From the NCBI GenBank assembly GCA_028719265.1, contig JAQUKF010000035.1, positions 1-10,570 of the forward strand: a stretch of DNA of 10,570 bases, given 5' to 3'. Position 1 is the stretch's first letter. Each line of letters opens with the position of its first letter. Below are positions 1-6,527 of this stretch, piece by piece. This DNA is from Candidatus Omnitrophota bacterium (GTDB lineage Bacteria > Omnitrophota > Gorgyraeia > Gygaellales > Profunditerraquicolaceae). The notes below the pieces were generated by a model. That model saw nothing but the letters and a program-made list of their open reading frames with translations, was not told where the DNA came from and did not search any database. The position numbers were made by a program, and so were the translations under genes.

Positions 1-310
1 TATAGCGATTCTGAAATATGAAACCGCTGGATTTGTATTTTTTGCGAAAACCTGCTGCGTAAACCTGTAAAATTACTTGCATTAATTTCGGCAAGTCTGA
101 AGCAATCTCTGCTTTCATCAAAAAGTGCAGGTGGTTTGGCATGAGGCAATAGTGTAGGATGTAGATTTTGTATTGTCTCAGGTATTTTACAGTGGTCTCA
201 AGAAACAACTCATAATCCCGTTTGTGCCGAAAGAGCCTTCTACGGTCAAGGCCTCTTGTGACGATATGATAGTAACTATTGTCTATAAGGTTCCGGGCGA
301 TCCTAGGCAT
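1..310 (-). CDS. IS200-like / REP-associated tyrosine transposase, 5' part only
   Basis: The first 103 residues are visible, running leftward off the window. They begin MPRIARNLIDNSYYHIVTRG, the usual opening of Y1 (HUH) transposases of the REP-associated (RAYT) branch. The next landmark, CLMPNHLHFLMK, contains the HUH metal-binding pair His60-Leu-His62. The catalytic tyrosine of this family lies further downstream, outside the window. Such enzymes cut and rejoin single-stranded DNA at hairpin ends, and RAYTs are thought to mobilise REP palindromes. The ATG at 310-308 is preceded by a strong Shine-Dalgarno (AAAGGAGG, complement of 321-328). The gene is divergent from the S74-domain gene. Whether it is intact cannot be judged here. 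An ordinary IS200/IS605 TnpA is less likely given the MPRxAR start. Confidence 0.9.
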   Translation of the reverse strand, partial: MPRIARNLIDNSYYHIVTRGLDRRRLFRHKRDYELFLETTVKYLRQYKIYILHYCLMPNHLHFLMKAEIASDLPKLMQVILQVYAAGFRKKYKSSGFIFQNRY

Positions 311-316
311 TGGGTT

Positions 317-358
317 ATTCCTCCTTTACCATAACTGACGTAGGAAGAGGGGGAAATC
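317..358 (-). promoter_or_regulatory. Leader hairpin of the transposase gene, covering its Shine-Dalgarno
   Basis: Read on the minus strand, the segment ATTTCCCCCT (356-347) can pair with AAGGAGGAAT (326-317) at 8 of 10 positions, counting one G-U pair. The loop contains TACGTCAGTTA (342-332). The 3' arm holds the GGAGG ribosome site of the transposase, so the fold would hide it. IS200 of enterobacteria is known to sequester its transposase start in a similar way; that this hairpin does so is inference. The same element recurs upstream of recA at 1720-1766. Confidence 0.5.
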
Positions 359-371
359 TAACCTAAACTTT

Positions 372-392
372 ATAACTTGTGTTGTAAGTTAT
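372..392. repeat. 7-bp inverted repeat between divergent genes
   Basis: ATAACTT (372-378) and AAGTTAT (386-392) are perfectly complementary around a 7-nt loop. The position matches the 8-bp inverted repeat at 1690-1717 within the second copy of the transposase-flank repeat. It may be a subterminal hairpin of the mobile element. No T-run supports a terminator on the plus strand. Confidence 0.4.
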
Positions 393-467
393 TTATTTTC
401 AAAGAGCTGTTGAGCTTAAGGGTGTCACTTTAGAGGACGTCCCGTCTATATAGATATTTCTTAGTGA

Positions 468-495
468 TTGACATGGCGGGATATTCTTATATAAT
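468..495 (+). promoter_or_regulatory. Sigma-70-type promoter of the S74-domain gene
   Basis: TTGACA (468-473) and TATAAT (490-495) are both exact consensus hexamers with a 16-nt spacer. Transcription would begin near 502, about 30 nt before the ATG at 533. This excludes an upstream ATG at 464, which lies before the promoter. Confidence 0.8.
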
Positions 496-532
496 TAATT
501 TAGATATTTTACCTGCGAATAAGGAGGAAATT

Positions 533-1513
533 ATGCTAAGGCTGACCAGGAATTTTCTTTTGGTTTCCTTTATTCTATCCGTTTTTGCCCCGGTTGTTTT
601 TGCCCAGGAAGAGATCACTATCACTACCTATTATCCTTCTCCGTATGGCAGTTATAATGCCTTGACTACGTATAAACTAGGTGTAGGGGATAATGATGGG
701 GATGGAAATTTGACTTCCGCCGACGTTCCTACGGATAACGGCAATGCTTGGATCGCCGGTAAGCTCGGGGTAGGGAATACGGATTTCTTAGACGGCCCCG
801 GAGCCCTTACTTATCATATGTACATAGGCAATAACGGTGGAGGCTTGAGGCGTGTCCGGATAAACAGTGGGACATCCGGGAAATTCATATATTTAGTTTC
901 TGCCGGCAGCTCCGGATGGATGTATAGCGTTGGAGATAGCAATCCTTTGCATGTTTCCACGTTAGGTAATTCAGATATAGAATTCTATAGGAGTGGGGTT
1001 TTGGCGATGTCTATTGGTTCCGGTAATAGGCTTGGAATTGGTCTCAGCAGTCCCAGCTATCAATTGCAGCTTTCCAGTGATTCCGCGGCCAAGCCTTCAT
1101 CCAATACATGGTCTATTGCTTCCGACAAGAGGATAAAAAAGAACATTTCCGATTTTACCGACGGGATTAATGTGGTTATGAAACTAAAGCCTCACACTTA
1201 CCAGTATAACGGCCTTGGCGGCAAAGGGTATGACGATACCGATACCCATATTGGTTTTGTCGCCCAGGAGGTTGAATTGGTAGCTCCGTATATGGTTGAG
1301 ACCAAACAGGGGATGATCGGCGGAGAGCAGGTTGATGATTTCAAGAGTTACCAGGGGCATGCGCTGCCCTTTATTTTAGTGAATGCAATCCAGGAGCAGC
1401 AGGGTGTTATCAAGGCGCAGCAGCTTGAGATTGACGATTTGAAAGCCAGGATGGATAAACTGGAAGGTAAAGAGAGCGCTCCCAAAAATGACCTGGAGGC
1501 TGCTGAAAAATAG
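533..1513 (+). CDS. Exported protein with EF-hand-like loop and C-terminal S74 chaperone domain
   Basis: This is a 326-residue protein. The ATG at 533 is chosen because AAGGAGG (521-527) lies just ahead of it and because a consensus promoter covers the codons of the longer frame. Residues 1-24 form a signal peptide (LLVSFILSVFAPVVFA), probably cut before Gln25. The mature start carries ITITTYYPSPYGSYNALTTY. Residues 53-64 (DNDGDGNLTSAD) match a calcium-binding EF-hand or dockerin loop with Asp at 1, 3, 5 and 12. The C-terminal part begins SDKRIKKNI at Ser197 and contains GFVAQEVE, the signature of the S74 intramolecular chaperone, which trimerises fibres and often cleaves itself before that Ser (Ser197/Lys202 expected). 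The end, from about residue 280, is a coiled coil. It is probably a surface or appendage fibre; the partner is unknown. S74 domains also occur in phage tail spikes, but no phage genes are nearby. Confidence 0.85.
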   Translation: MLRLTRNFLLVSFILSVFAPVVFAQEEITITTYYPSPYGSYNALTTYKLGVGDNDGDGNLTSADVPTDNGNAWIAGKLGVGNTDFLDGPGALTYHMYIGNNGGGLRRVRINSGTSGKFIYLVSAGSSGWMYSVGDSNPLHVSTLGNSDIEFYRSGVLAMSIGSGNRLGIGLSSPSYQLQLSSDSAAKPSSNTWSIASDKRIKKNISDFTDGINVVMKLKPHTYQYNGLGGKGYDDTDTHIGFVAQEVELVAPYMVETKQGMIGGEQVDDFKSYQGHALPFILVNAIQEQQGVIKAQQLEIDDLKARMDKLEGKESAPKNDLEAAEK

Positions 1514-1568
1514 GGTTTGCGGGTTTTTCTTTACGGGTTTGATTTTTTCTCTTTTATGTAAAGCGTAA

Positions 1569-1710
1569 AGGACTACGATAGATAAAAACTCTTAGGTGCT
1601 TGCCCAGTTTCGCAAGCTCAACAGGACTACGATAGATAAAAACTCTTAGGTGCTTGCCCAGTTTCGCAAGCTCAACAGGACTACGATAGATAAAAACTCT
1701 TAGGTGCTTG
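1569..1710 (+). repeat. 54-bp tandem direct repeat, 2.6 copies
   Basis: Two full identical units (1569-1622 and 1623-1676) are followed by the first 34 bases of a third (1677-1710). Each full unit contains a 6-bp inverted repeat, GCTTGC and GCAAGC, around an 8-nt loop. The array lies downstream of the S74-domain gene and before the terminator. There are no unique spacers, so it is not a CRISPR array. The identity of the copies suggests recent duplication or ongoing homogenisation. Confidence 0.9.
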
Positions 1711-1766
1711 TTTTTATATGTTAGAATCCCCCTTTTTTTACGTCAGTTAGAGTAGAAAGGGGGATT
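1668..1766 (+). repeat. Transposase-flank repeat, copy B, upstream of recA
   Basis: It carries AAGCTCAACAG (1668-1678), an inverted repeat (1690-1717), GTTAGA (1720-1725), CCCCC (1728-1732) and TACGTCAGTTA (1739-1749). This is the order seen on the minus strand upstream of the transposase at 417-317. The distance from the end of the first block to GTTAGA is 41 nt here and 44 nt there, and the last 45 or so bases align with few mismatches. No transposase frame follows it, so it looks like a solo end or relic. Its hairpin arm forms the terminator before recA. Confidence 0.5.
1690..1717. repeat. 8-bp inverted repeat at the end of the 54-bp array
   Basis: ATAAAAAC (1690-1697) and GTTTTTAT (1710-1717) are perfectly complementary around a 12-nt loop. 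The left arm is inside the third repeat unit and the right arm begins exactly where that unit is interrupted. The truncation point therefore coincides with a hairpin base. Confidence 0.5.
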
Positions 1767-1769
1767 TTT
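1725..1769 (+). terminator. Rho-independent terminator before recA
   Basis: AATCCCCCTTT (1725-1735) pairs perfectly with AAAGGGGGATT (1756-1766), giving an 11-bp stem with a 20-nt loop and a run of five T (1765-1769). It would end transcripts from the S74-domain gene and insulate the recA promoter 16 nt further on. The stem is homologous to the leader hairpin of the transposase. Confidence 0.75.
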
Positions 1770-1784
1770 GTAGCAGGAATGTAA

Positions 1785-1813
1785 TTGACACTTGGTTGAG
1801 AGAGGGTTATAAT
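1785..1813 (+). promoter_or_regulatory. Consensus sigma-70 promoter of recA
   Basis: TTGACA (1785-1790) and TATAAT (1808-1813) are both perfect hexamers with the optimal 17-nt spacer. Transcription would start near 1820, giving a leader of about 25 nt. I see no LexA-type operator (neither CTGT-N8-ACAG nor GAAC-N4-GTTC) around it, so strong unregulated or differently regulated expression is likely. It probably also drives the carbamoyltransferase cassette. Confidence 0.88.
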
Positions 1814-1844
1814 AACAGCCTAAATTTATATAGCGGAGGTCAAA

Positions 1845-2885
1845 ATGGCAGTCGATAAGAAATTACAGGTTAAAGTTGAACGGGAAGAAACAAAGAATAT
1901 GTCCGACCGGCATAAGGCGTTGGAGCTGGCATTGGCGCAGATCGAGAAACAGTTCGGTAAGGGCTCGATCATGAAGCTCGGCGCGCATACCAAGGCCGAT
2001 GTCGAGACAATATCGACAGGCGCGCTTACACTGGACCTTGCCCTGGGGGTGGGCGGGCTTCCGCGCGGAAGGGTGATTGAGATATTCGGTCCTGAGGCTT
2101 CGGGTAAGACTACCTTGACGCTGACGGCGATAAGGGAGATCCAGAGAAAAAAGGGAGTAGCGGCGTTTATCGACGCGGAACACGCGTTTGACCCTGTTTA
2201 TGCCAAGTTGATCGGGGTGAACCTGGATGAACTTTTGATCTCTCAGCCGGATACGGGCGAACAGGCGCTGGAGATTGCCGAAACCCTGGTACGTTCCAAT
2301 GCGGTTGACCTGGTGGTTGTCGATTCGGTTGCGGCGTTGACCCCCCGGGCTGAGATCGAGGGGGATATGGGTGATTCGCATATGGGACTGCAGGCCCGCC
2401 TGATGTCGCAGGCATTAAGAAAGCTTACCGGTTCCATCAGCAAATCGCGCACTACGGTGATCTTTATTAACCAATTAAGGGAAAAGATCGGCGTTATGTT
2501 CGGTTCTCCGGAGACTACTCCCGGCGGCAGGGCTCTGAAATTTTATTCCTCCGTAAGGCTGGATGTGCGCAGGATAGCTTATCTGAAAGAAGGGGACAAG
2601 GTGGTCGGCAACCATGTCAGGGTAAGAGTGGTTAAGAATAAGGTCGCGCCGCCGTTTCGCGAGGCCGAATTCGATATAATGCATAACGAAGGGATTGCCA
2701 AGACCGGTTCGATAATCGACGCTTCGTTGAACCTGGGACTGCTTAATAAATCCGGCACCTGGATTTCCTTTGAAGATAAAAAGCTGGGTCAGGGCAGGGA
2801 TGCGGCAATAAGATTCCTGAAAGAGAACCCGAAGATGCAGGAAGACATCGAAAAGGAAGCGCGCAAGAAGATAAGCCTTACCTGA
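1845..2885 (+). CDS. recA: RecA recombinase
   Basis: RecA is the ATP-dependent strand-exchange protein that coats single-stranded DNA and stimulates LexA-type self-cleavage. The 346-residue length is normal. Visible motifs are Walker A GPEASGKT (residues 82-89), the Walker B strand LVVVDS (156-161), and the DNA-binding loop 2 region around MFGSPETTPGGRALKFYSSV. The ATG at 1845 is preceded by GGAGGT (1835-1840); Met19 would give the more usual N-terminus MSDRHKALELAL, so the extra 18 residues are a small lineage extension or the start is internal. The C-terminus is basic to neutral (EKEARKKISLT) and lacks the long acidic tail of enterobacterial RecA. The next gene starts 15 nt downstream, suggesting co-transcription. 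Confidence 0.97.
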   Translation: MAVDKKLQVKVEREETKNMSDRHKALELALAQIEKQFGKGSIMKLGAHTKADVETISTGALTLDLALGVGGLPRGRVIEIFGPEASGKTTLTLTAIREIQRKKGVAAFIDAEHAFDPVYAKLIGVNLDELLISQPDTGEQALEIAETLVRSNAVDLVVVDSVAALTPRAEIEGDMGDSHMGLQARLMSQALRKLTGSISKSRTTVIFINQLREKIGVMFGSPETTPGGRALKFYSSVRLDVRRIAYLKEGDKVVGNHVRVRVVKNKVAPPFREAEFDIMHNEGIAKTGSIIDASLNLGLLNKSGTWISFEDKKLGQGRDAAIRFLKENPKMQEDIEKEARKKISLT

Positions 2886-2900
2886 TAGCCTGCAAGGCAA

Positions 2901-4669
2901 ATGAAGATCCTGGGAATTTCCTGTTTTTATCATGATAGCGCTGCCTGTCTCCTGCGCGATGGGGATATAGTTGCAGCCGTCCAGGAGGAGCGTTTCAGCC
3001 GCAACAAACATGACCCTGATTTCCCGGTAAAAGCTATAGATTGGTGCCTTAAGACAGCCGGGAAGCCGGACCTGATAGTTTTCTACGAAAAACCCCTAAT
3101 CAAATTCGAACGGATTCTAGAGACCTACCTTGCTTATGCCCCGGGAGGGATAAGGCAGTTTATCCAGGCCGTCCCCCAGTGGCTCAATCGTAAATTATGG
3201 ATCCCGAAGTTAATCGCCAAAGAGCTGGGTTATAAGGGGGAGATCCTTTTTACCCAACATCATGAATCGCATGCGGCCAGCGCCTTTTATCCATCACCTT
3301 TTGACAGGGCGGCGTTCTTGACGGTGGATGGGGTGGGCGAATGGGACACTGCCAGCTTCGGCGCGGGAAATGCGGACACCCTGGAGATAAAATACCACTT
3401 AAGATTTCCCCATTCCCTGGGTTTATTATATTCCGCTTTTACTTATTATGCGGGTTTTGAGGTTAACTCCGGAGAATATAAACTTATGGGCCTGGCGCCT
3501 TACGGAGAACCGGAGTATAAAGACCTGATATTGGAAAAGCTCATAGATTTAAAAGAGGACGGTTCTTTCGGGATCGATATGAGTTATTTCGGTTATTGCG
3601 ACGGACTAAGGATGATAAACCGTAATTTCGAGAAGCTTTTTGGTGGAGCTGCGCGCAGGCCTGAAAACAGGATAAGCCAGAAAGACATGAATGTAGCAGC
3701 TTCGATCCAGGCGGTGACCGAAGAGATCATGCTGAGGATGGCGCGGCATGTGCATAAGGTTACGGGGGAGGATAAATTGTGCCTTGCCGGAGGAGTGGCG
3801 CTGAATTGCGTAGGAAACGGGCGCATATTGCGCGAAGGACCGTTTAAGGAAATCTGGGTGCAGCCGGCAAGCGGGGATGCCGGCGGCGCATTGGGCGCAG
3901 CTCTTTTGGTATGGCATAAATACCTTGGTAACCGGCGCGTTGTTGACGAAAAGAATGATTCGCAAAAAGGCTCGTTGTTGGGGCCTGCCTATAGCGATGA
4001 ATACATAAGGGGATTTTTGAACGGTAAGGGCGCATTATATAAAGAGTTGTCTTATGAAGAGCTGCCCGGGATGACGGCAAGATTGGTCGCCGAAGGCGGA
4101 GTGGTTGGTTCGAAGGACGGCTTGAATTCGGACCGCGGGCATTGGGGGCCAGGAGCATAATCGGGGACCCCCGGGATCCCGGAATGCAGTCCAGGATCAA
4201 TCTAAAGATAAAATTCCGCGAGTCGTTTCGTCCTTTTGCTCCCGGCGTGTTAAATGAGAAGTCTCCTGAATGGTTTGACCTGGACAGGGAAAGCCCGTAT
4301 ATGCTTTTTACCGCCCAGGTAAAAAATGATAAAAGGGTGCGTTCGGATAATGAGGTGGTACTGACGGGGTTGGAAAAACTTAAGGCGGCGCGTTCCTTGA
4401 TACCCGCGGTTACCCACGTTGACGGTTCCGCCCGGATCCAGACCATAAAAAGAGCCGACCATCCGCTGTATTATGACATGGTTAAATCTTTTTATGAAAT
4501 AACCGGTTGTCCGGTTGTAGTAAATACTTCTTTTAACGTCAGGGGGGAGCCGTTGGTCTGCACCCCGGAAGACGCGTTCAGGTGTTTTATGCGAACAGAT
4601 ATGGATTATTTGCTGATCGGTAAGTTCATTTTGGATAAGAAAGGGCAAACCCTCCGGGGTTATAGATAA
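2901..4669 (+). pseudogene. NodU/TobZ-family carbamoyltransferase, interrupted by a frameshift
   Basis: Family members transfer a carbamoyl group from carbamoyl phosphate through carbamoyl-AMP to a hydroxyl on a sugar, antibiotic or toxin. The N-terminal Kae1-like domain is in frame from 2901 and shows GISCFYHDSAACLL, the metal-binding QHHESHAASAF (His120, His124), TVDGVGEWDTASF and LAGGVALNCVGNG. It is read until about 4108, after which that frame stops at 4160. The C-terminal domain continues in the frame of 4109-4669 with FEGRLEFGPRALGARSI, KIKFRESFRPFAP and VVVNTSFNVRGEPLV. The junction sits in GGTTGGTT (4103-4110); a third GGTT would restore VVGWFEGR and a 590-residue protein of normal size. 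Both halves look conserved, so the break is recent, switchable or a sequence error. It heads a cassette with SxtJ-like, DUF5989 and SGNH genes. Confidence 0.88.
4103..4110 (+). repeat. GGTT tandem run at the carbamoyltransferase frameshift
   Basis: Two adjacent GGTT units lie where the reading frame changes. Before them the frame reads VAEGGVVG; after them another frame reads FEGRLEFGPRALG. The family has one aromatic residue between these segments, which three GGTT units would encode as Trp. A four-base contraction by replication slippage is the simplest explanation. Confidence 0.65.
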
Positions 4670-4676
4670 TATATTC

Positions 4677-5057
4677 ATGGAGAATTCGATTAAGAAAGAT
4701 TTAAGAAAATTCGGCATGGCCGCAGGATTATTTTTATCGGTTATGGCCGTTCTCTATCATCCTAAAGCAATTTACCTGGCGGTGCCGGGATTGTTTTTTC
4801 TGCTTGCCGTCTTTTGTCCGGGTATCTTGAGGCCGTTCTATATTGTTTGGATGAAATTGGCCATTGCTGTTGCCTGGGTAATTACCAGATTATTGCTGGC
4901 AATTGTTTTTTATCTTGTGATCACTCCAATAGGATTGTTAAGCAGATTGTTTATCCCGGATCCATTGGAAAGAAGGATAGACAGAAATAGGAAAAGTTAC
5001 TGGAAGTCCAGAGAAGAGCAGTATCCATCTCCTTCTGATTACAAAAGGCAATTTTAA
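4677..5057 (+). CDS. SxtJ-family membrane protein
   Basis: This is a 126-residue protein with hydrophobic segments at about residues 13-50 (two passes, broken by YHPKAIYL) and about 59-87, followed by a polar tail. The motif LVITPIGLLSRLF and the later DPLERRIDRNRKSYW resemble SxtJ, a small membrane protein named from the saxitoxin cluster and repeatedly found beside NodU/TobZ carbamoyltransferases. Its biochemical role is not known. The start lies 7 nt after the carbamoyltransferase stop with no clear Shine-Dalgarno, so translational coupling is likely. I infer that it anchors or partners the carbamoyltransferase at the membrane. Confidence 0.8.
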   Translation: MENSIKKDLRKFGMAAGLFLSVMAVLYHPKAIYLAVPGLFFLLAVFCPGILRPFYIVWMKLAIAVAWVITRLLLAIVFYLVITPIGLLSRLFIPDPLERRIDRNRKSYWKSREEQYPSPSDYKRQF

Positions 5058-5071
5058 GGCAGGGAGTATTT

Positions 5072-5230
5072 ATGGGCAGGATGTCTATGTTGAAAGAACT
5101 CTGGGATTTCATGAAGGCAAGGAAGAAATGGTGGCTGGCCCCGGTGATCGTAATACTTTTGCTGCTGGGCGCGCTGTTTTTCCTGGCCCAGGGCAGCGCG
5201 GTTACGCCGTTCATTTATACCTTGTTTTAG
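5072..5230 (+). CDS. DUF5989 small membrane protein
   Basis: A 52-residue protein begins MGRMSMLKELWDFMKARKKW, has one transmembrane helix at about residues 22-40 (LAPVIVILLLLGALFFLAQ) and ends GSAVTPFIYTLF. The basic amphipathic start, single helix and terminal PFIYTLF are the pattern of DUF5989, a family that accompanies SxtJ-like proteins and carbamoyltransferases. AGGGAG (5061-5066) precedes the ATG at 5072; Met4 or Met6 are possible alternative starts. It begins 14 nt after the SxtJ-like gene. Function is unknown; a structural partner of the membrane complex is an inference from its constant company. Confidence 0.85.
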   Translation: MGRMSMLKELWDFMKARKKWWLAPVIVILLLLGALFFLAQGSAVTPFIYTLF

Positions 5231-5285
5231 AAATACAGAGACAAAAGAGGGGTGGATAAGCGGATTGTTCAGGGTGGCCGAATAA

Positions 5286-6455
5286 ATGAAACTTAGGAAG
5301 AATACCGTATTGGGGGTAATTTTATTTCTTTTTATACTCTTGATCGGAATATGCGTCTTGGAGTTTGCTTCGGGGTTAATCTTAAGAGATACGAAACTTG
5401 ATCAGAAAGTAAGATATTTGGAGGGTAGGCTTAAGGACAGTTCCCGGCAGATCGGTTGTTTTGATCCATATCTTGGATGGGGATACAGACCTGGGGCGAC
5501 CGAAGAAAAACATTCTTCGGATTTTGATGTAGTCTATCATATTAATTCTGCAGGTTTCAGAGAAAAGGAGCCGCTTGAAGATAATAAGGCGGCTTGTTTT
5601 AGAGTGATCGCTTTGGGAGAGTCCAATGTTTTTGGGGAGGGAGTAGATTACGGTAAACGTTTCACGGAGATTATCGAGGGTTCTCTGCAGGATGTAGAGG
5701 TGATAAATATGGGGGTCCGTGGTTTTGGAGCGGACCAGTCTTTATTGCAGTTGGAAAACGGCGGCTTCCGATTTAGGCCCAATACAGTTATCCTGTTTGT
5801 TATACGGGATTTCTTCGAAAGGTGTAAATTATACAAACGATTAGGACAGATTAAGCCGAGGTTTATCTTAAGTGAAGATAAGAAAGATCTTATACTTCAG
5901 GATATGGATTTTATCGAAAATAAGTTAGGGGCCCATACCGACCCGGAATCAGACTGTAATTTTTCTGCTGTTACTGCCGGAAGGCCGGGTAGGTCTTTTT
6001 TGGCAAAAAGCAGCTTGGTTACTTTTTTGAACAGCAAAAAGCGGATTGCCGAAATAGACAAGATCGCTACGGGTGAAACCCAGTATAAATGGCAGAAGAT
6101 AAGCGAATGGCTGGAAAGCGACAGGAGGCAGGGGGTTAGGTATAACGATAATGATTTCAAACAGCTGATTTTTTTGATCTTAGAGCGTTACAAGAAAATA
6201 TGCGATAGAAATTCCTCGGAGTTTGTATTGATCTATATTGATAAAAATAAGGATTATTTTTCCAAATTCATTGCCGATCCCGTCAAGAAATTAAAGATTG
6301 ATTATTTGGATTTATCCGGTGTTTTATGCGATGCGGCAAATAAGGAATCTTTGACATTTAACATTGACCCGCATTATAATGCATTTGCGCATATGGTTAT
6401 CGGGGCTAACGTATCCGATTATTTAGCGAAGAAATACGATTTGGCAGGGAAATAA
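5286..6455 (+). CDS. Membrane-anchored SGNH/GDSL-like hydrolase or acyltransferase
   Basis: The 389-residue protein has an N-terminal transmembrane anchor (about residues 8-33) and a likely extracytoplasmic body. FDPYLGWGYRPGA and INSAGFR are typical of SGNH proteins next to SxtJ/DUF5989 genes. Block I is VIALGESNVFGEGV with the nucleophile Ser113, where GDS is changed to GES. Block II is INMGVRGFGADQSL with Gly143. Block III, normally with Asn, reads FVIRDFFER with Arg174. Block V is DPHYNAFAH (Asp361, His363). It could remove or add acyl groups on the product of the cassette; catalytic competence is uncertain because two landmark residues differ. AGGGTGG lies about 8 nt before the ATG. It follows the DUF5989 gene after 55 nt. 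Confidence 0.75.
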   Translation: MKLRKNTVLGVILFLFILLIGICVLEFASGLILRDTKLDQKVRYLEGRLKDSSRQIGCFDPYLGWGYRPGATEEKHSSDFDVVYHINSAGFREKEPLEDNKAACFRVIALGESNVFGEGVDYGKRFTEIIEGSLQDVEVINMGVRGFGADQSLLQLENGGFRFRPNTVILFVIRDFFERCKLYKRLGQIKPRFILSEDKKDLILQDMDFIENKLGAHTDPESDCNFSAVTAGRPGRSFLAKSSLVTFLNSKKRIAEIDKIATGETQYKWQKISEWLESDRRQGVRYNDNDFKQLIFLILERYKKICDRNSSEFVLIYIDKNKDYFSKFIADPVKKLKIDYLDLSGVLCDAANKESLTFNIDPHYNAFAHMVIGANVSDYLAKKYDLAGK

Positions 6456-6461
6456 GTTAAT

Positions 6462-6492
6462 TTGTCGCCGTTAGCAAAAATACTTGTATAAT
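6462..6492 (+). promoter_or_regulatory. Possible promoter of recX
   Basis: An exact TATAAT (6487-6492) lies about 35 nt before the recX start. The best -35 candidate is TTGTCG (6462-6467), four of six matches, with a long 19-nt spacer. It lies immediately after the SGNH gene stop, so recX-alaS-hisD may form a new transcription unit here. Confidence 0.45.
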
Positions 6493-6527
6493 ATCCGGCC
6501 GCGGAATATAATAAACCACAGGGAATA

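Larger units (their letters stand above)
317..417 (-). repeat. Transposase-flank repeat, copy A
   Basis: On the minus strand this stretch carries, in order, AAGCTCAACAG (417-407), a 7-bp inverted repeat (392-372), GTTAGA (362-357), CCCCC (353-349) and TACGTCAGTTA (342-332). It ends next to the transposase ribosome-binding site. The same blocks occur in the same order with nearly the same spacing at 1668-1766. It probably represents one end of the transposon or a family of solo ends. Confidence 0.5.

Noticed and set aside
435..442. GGACGTCC palindrome upstream of the S74-gene promoter.
   Set aside because: An eight-base palindrome is expected by chance in a window this size, and no second copy was seen.
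464..532. Longer start of the S74-domain gene at ATG 464.
   Set aside because: The consensus promoter 468-495 lies inside this segment, and a good ribosome site directly precedes the ATG at 533, which also gives a clean signal peptide.
1569..1710. CRISPR array.
   Set aside because: The copies are contiguous and identical with no unique spacers and no cas genes nearby.
1554..1720. Open reverse-strand frame through the 54-bp repeats, 18 residues per unit.
   Set aside because: No start codon or ribosome site is visible, and a frame of this length being open by chance is not unusual.
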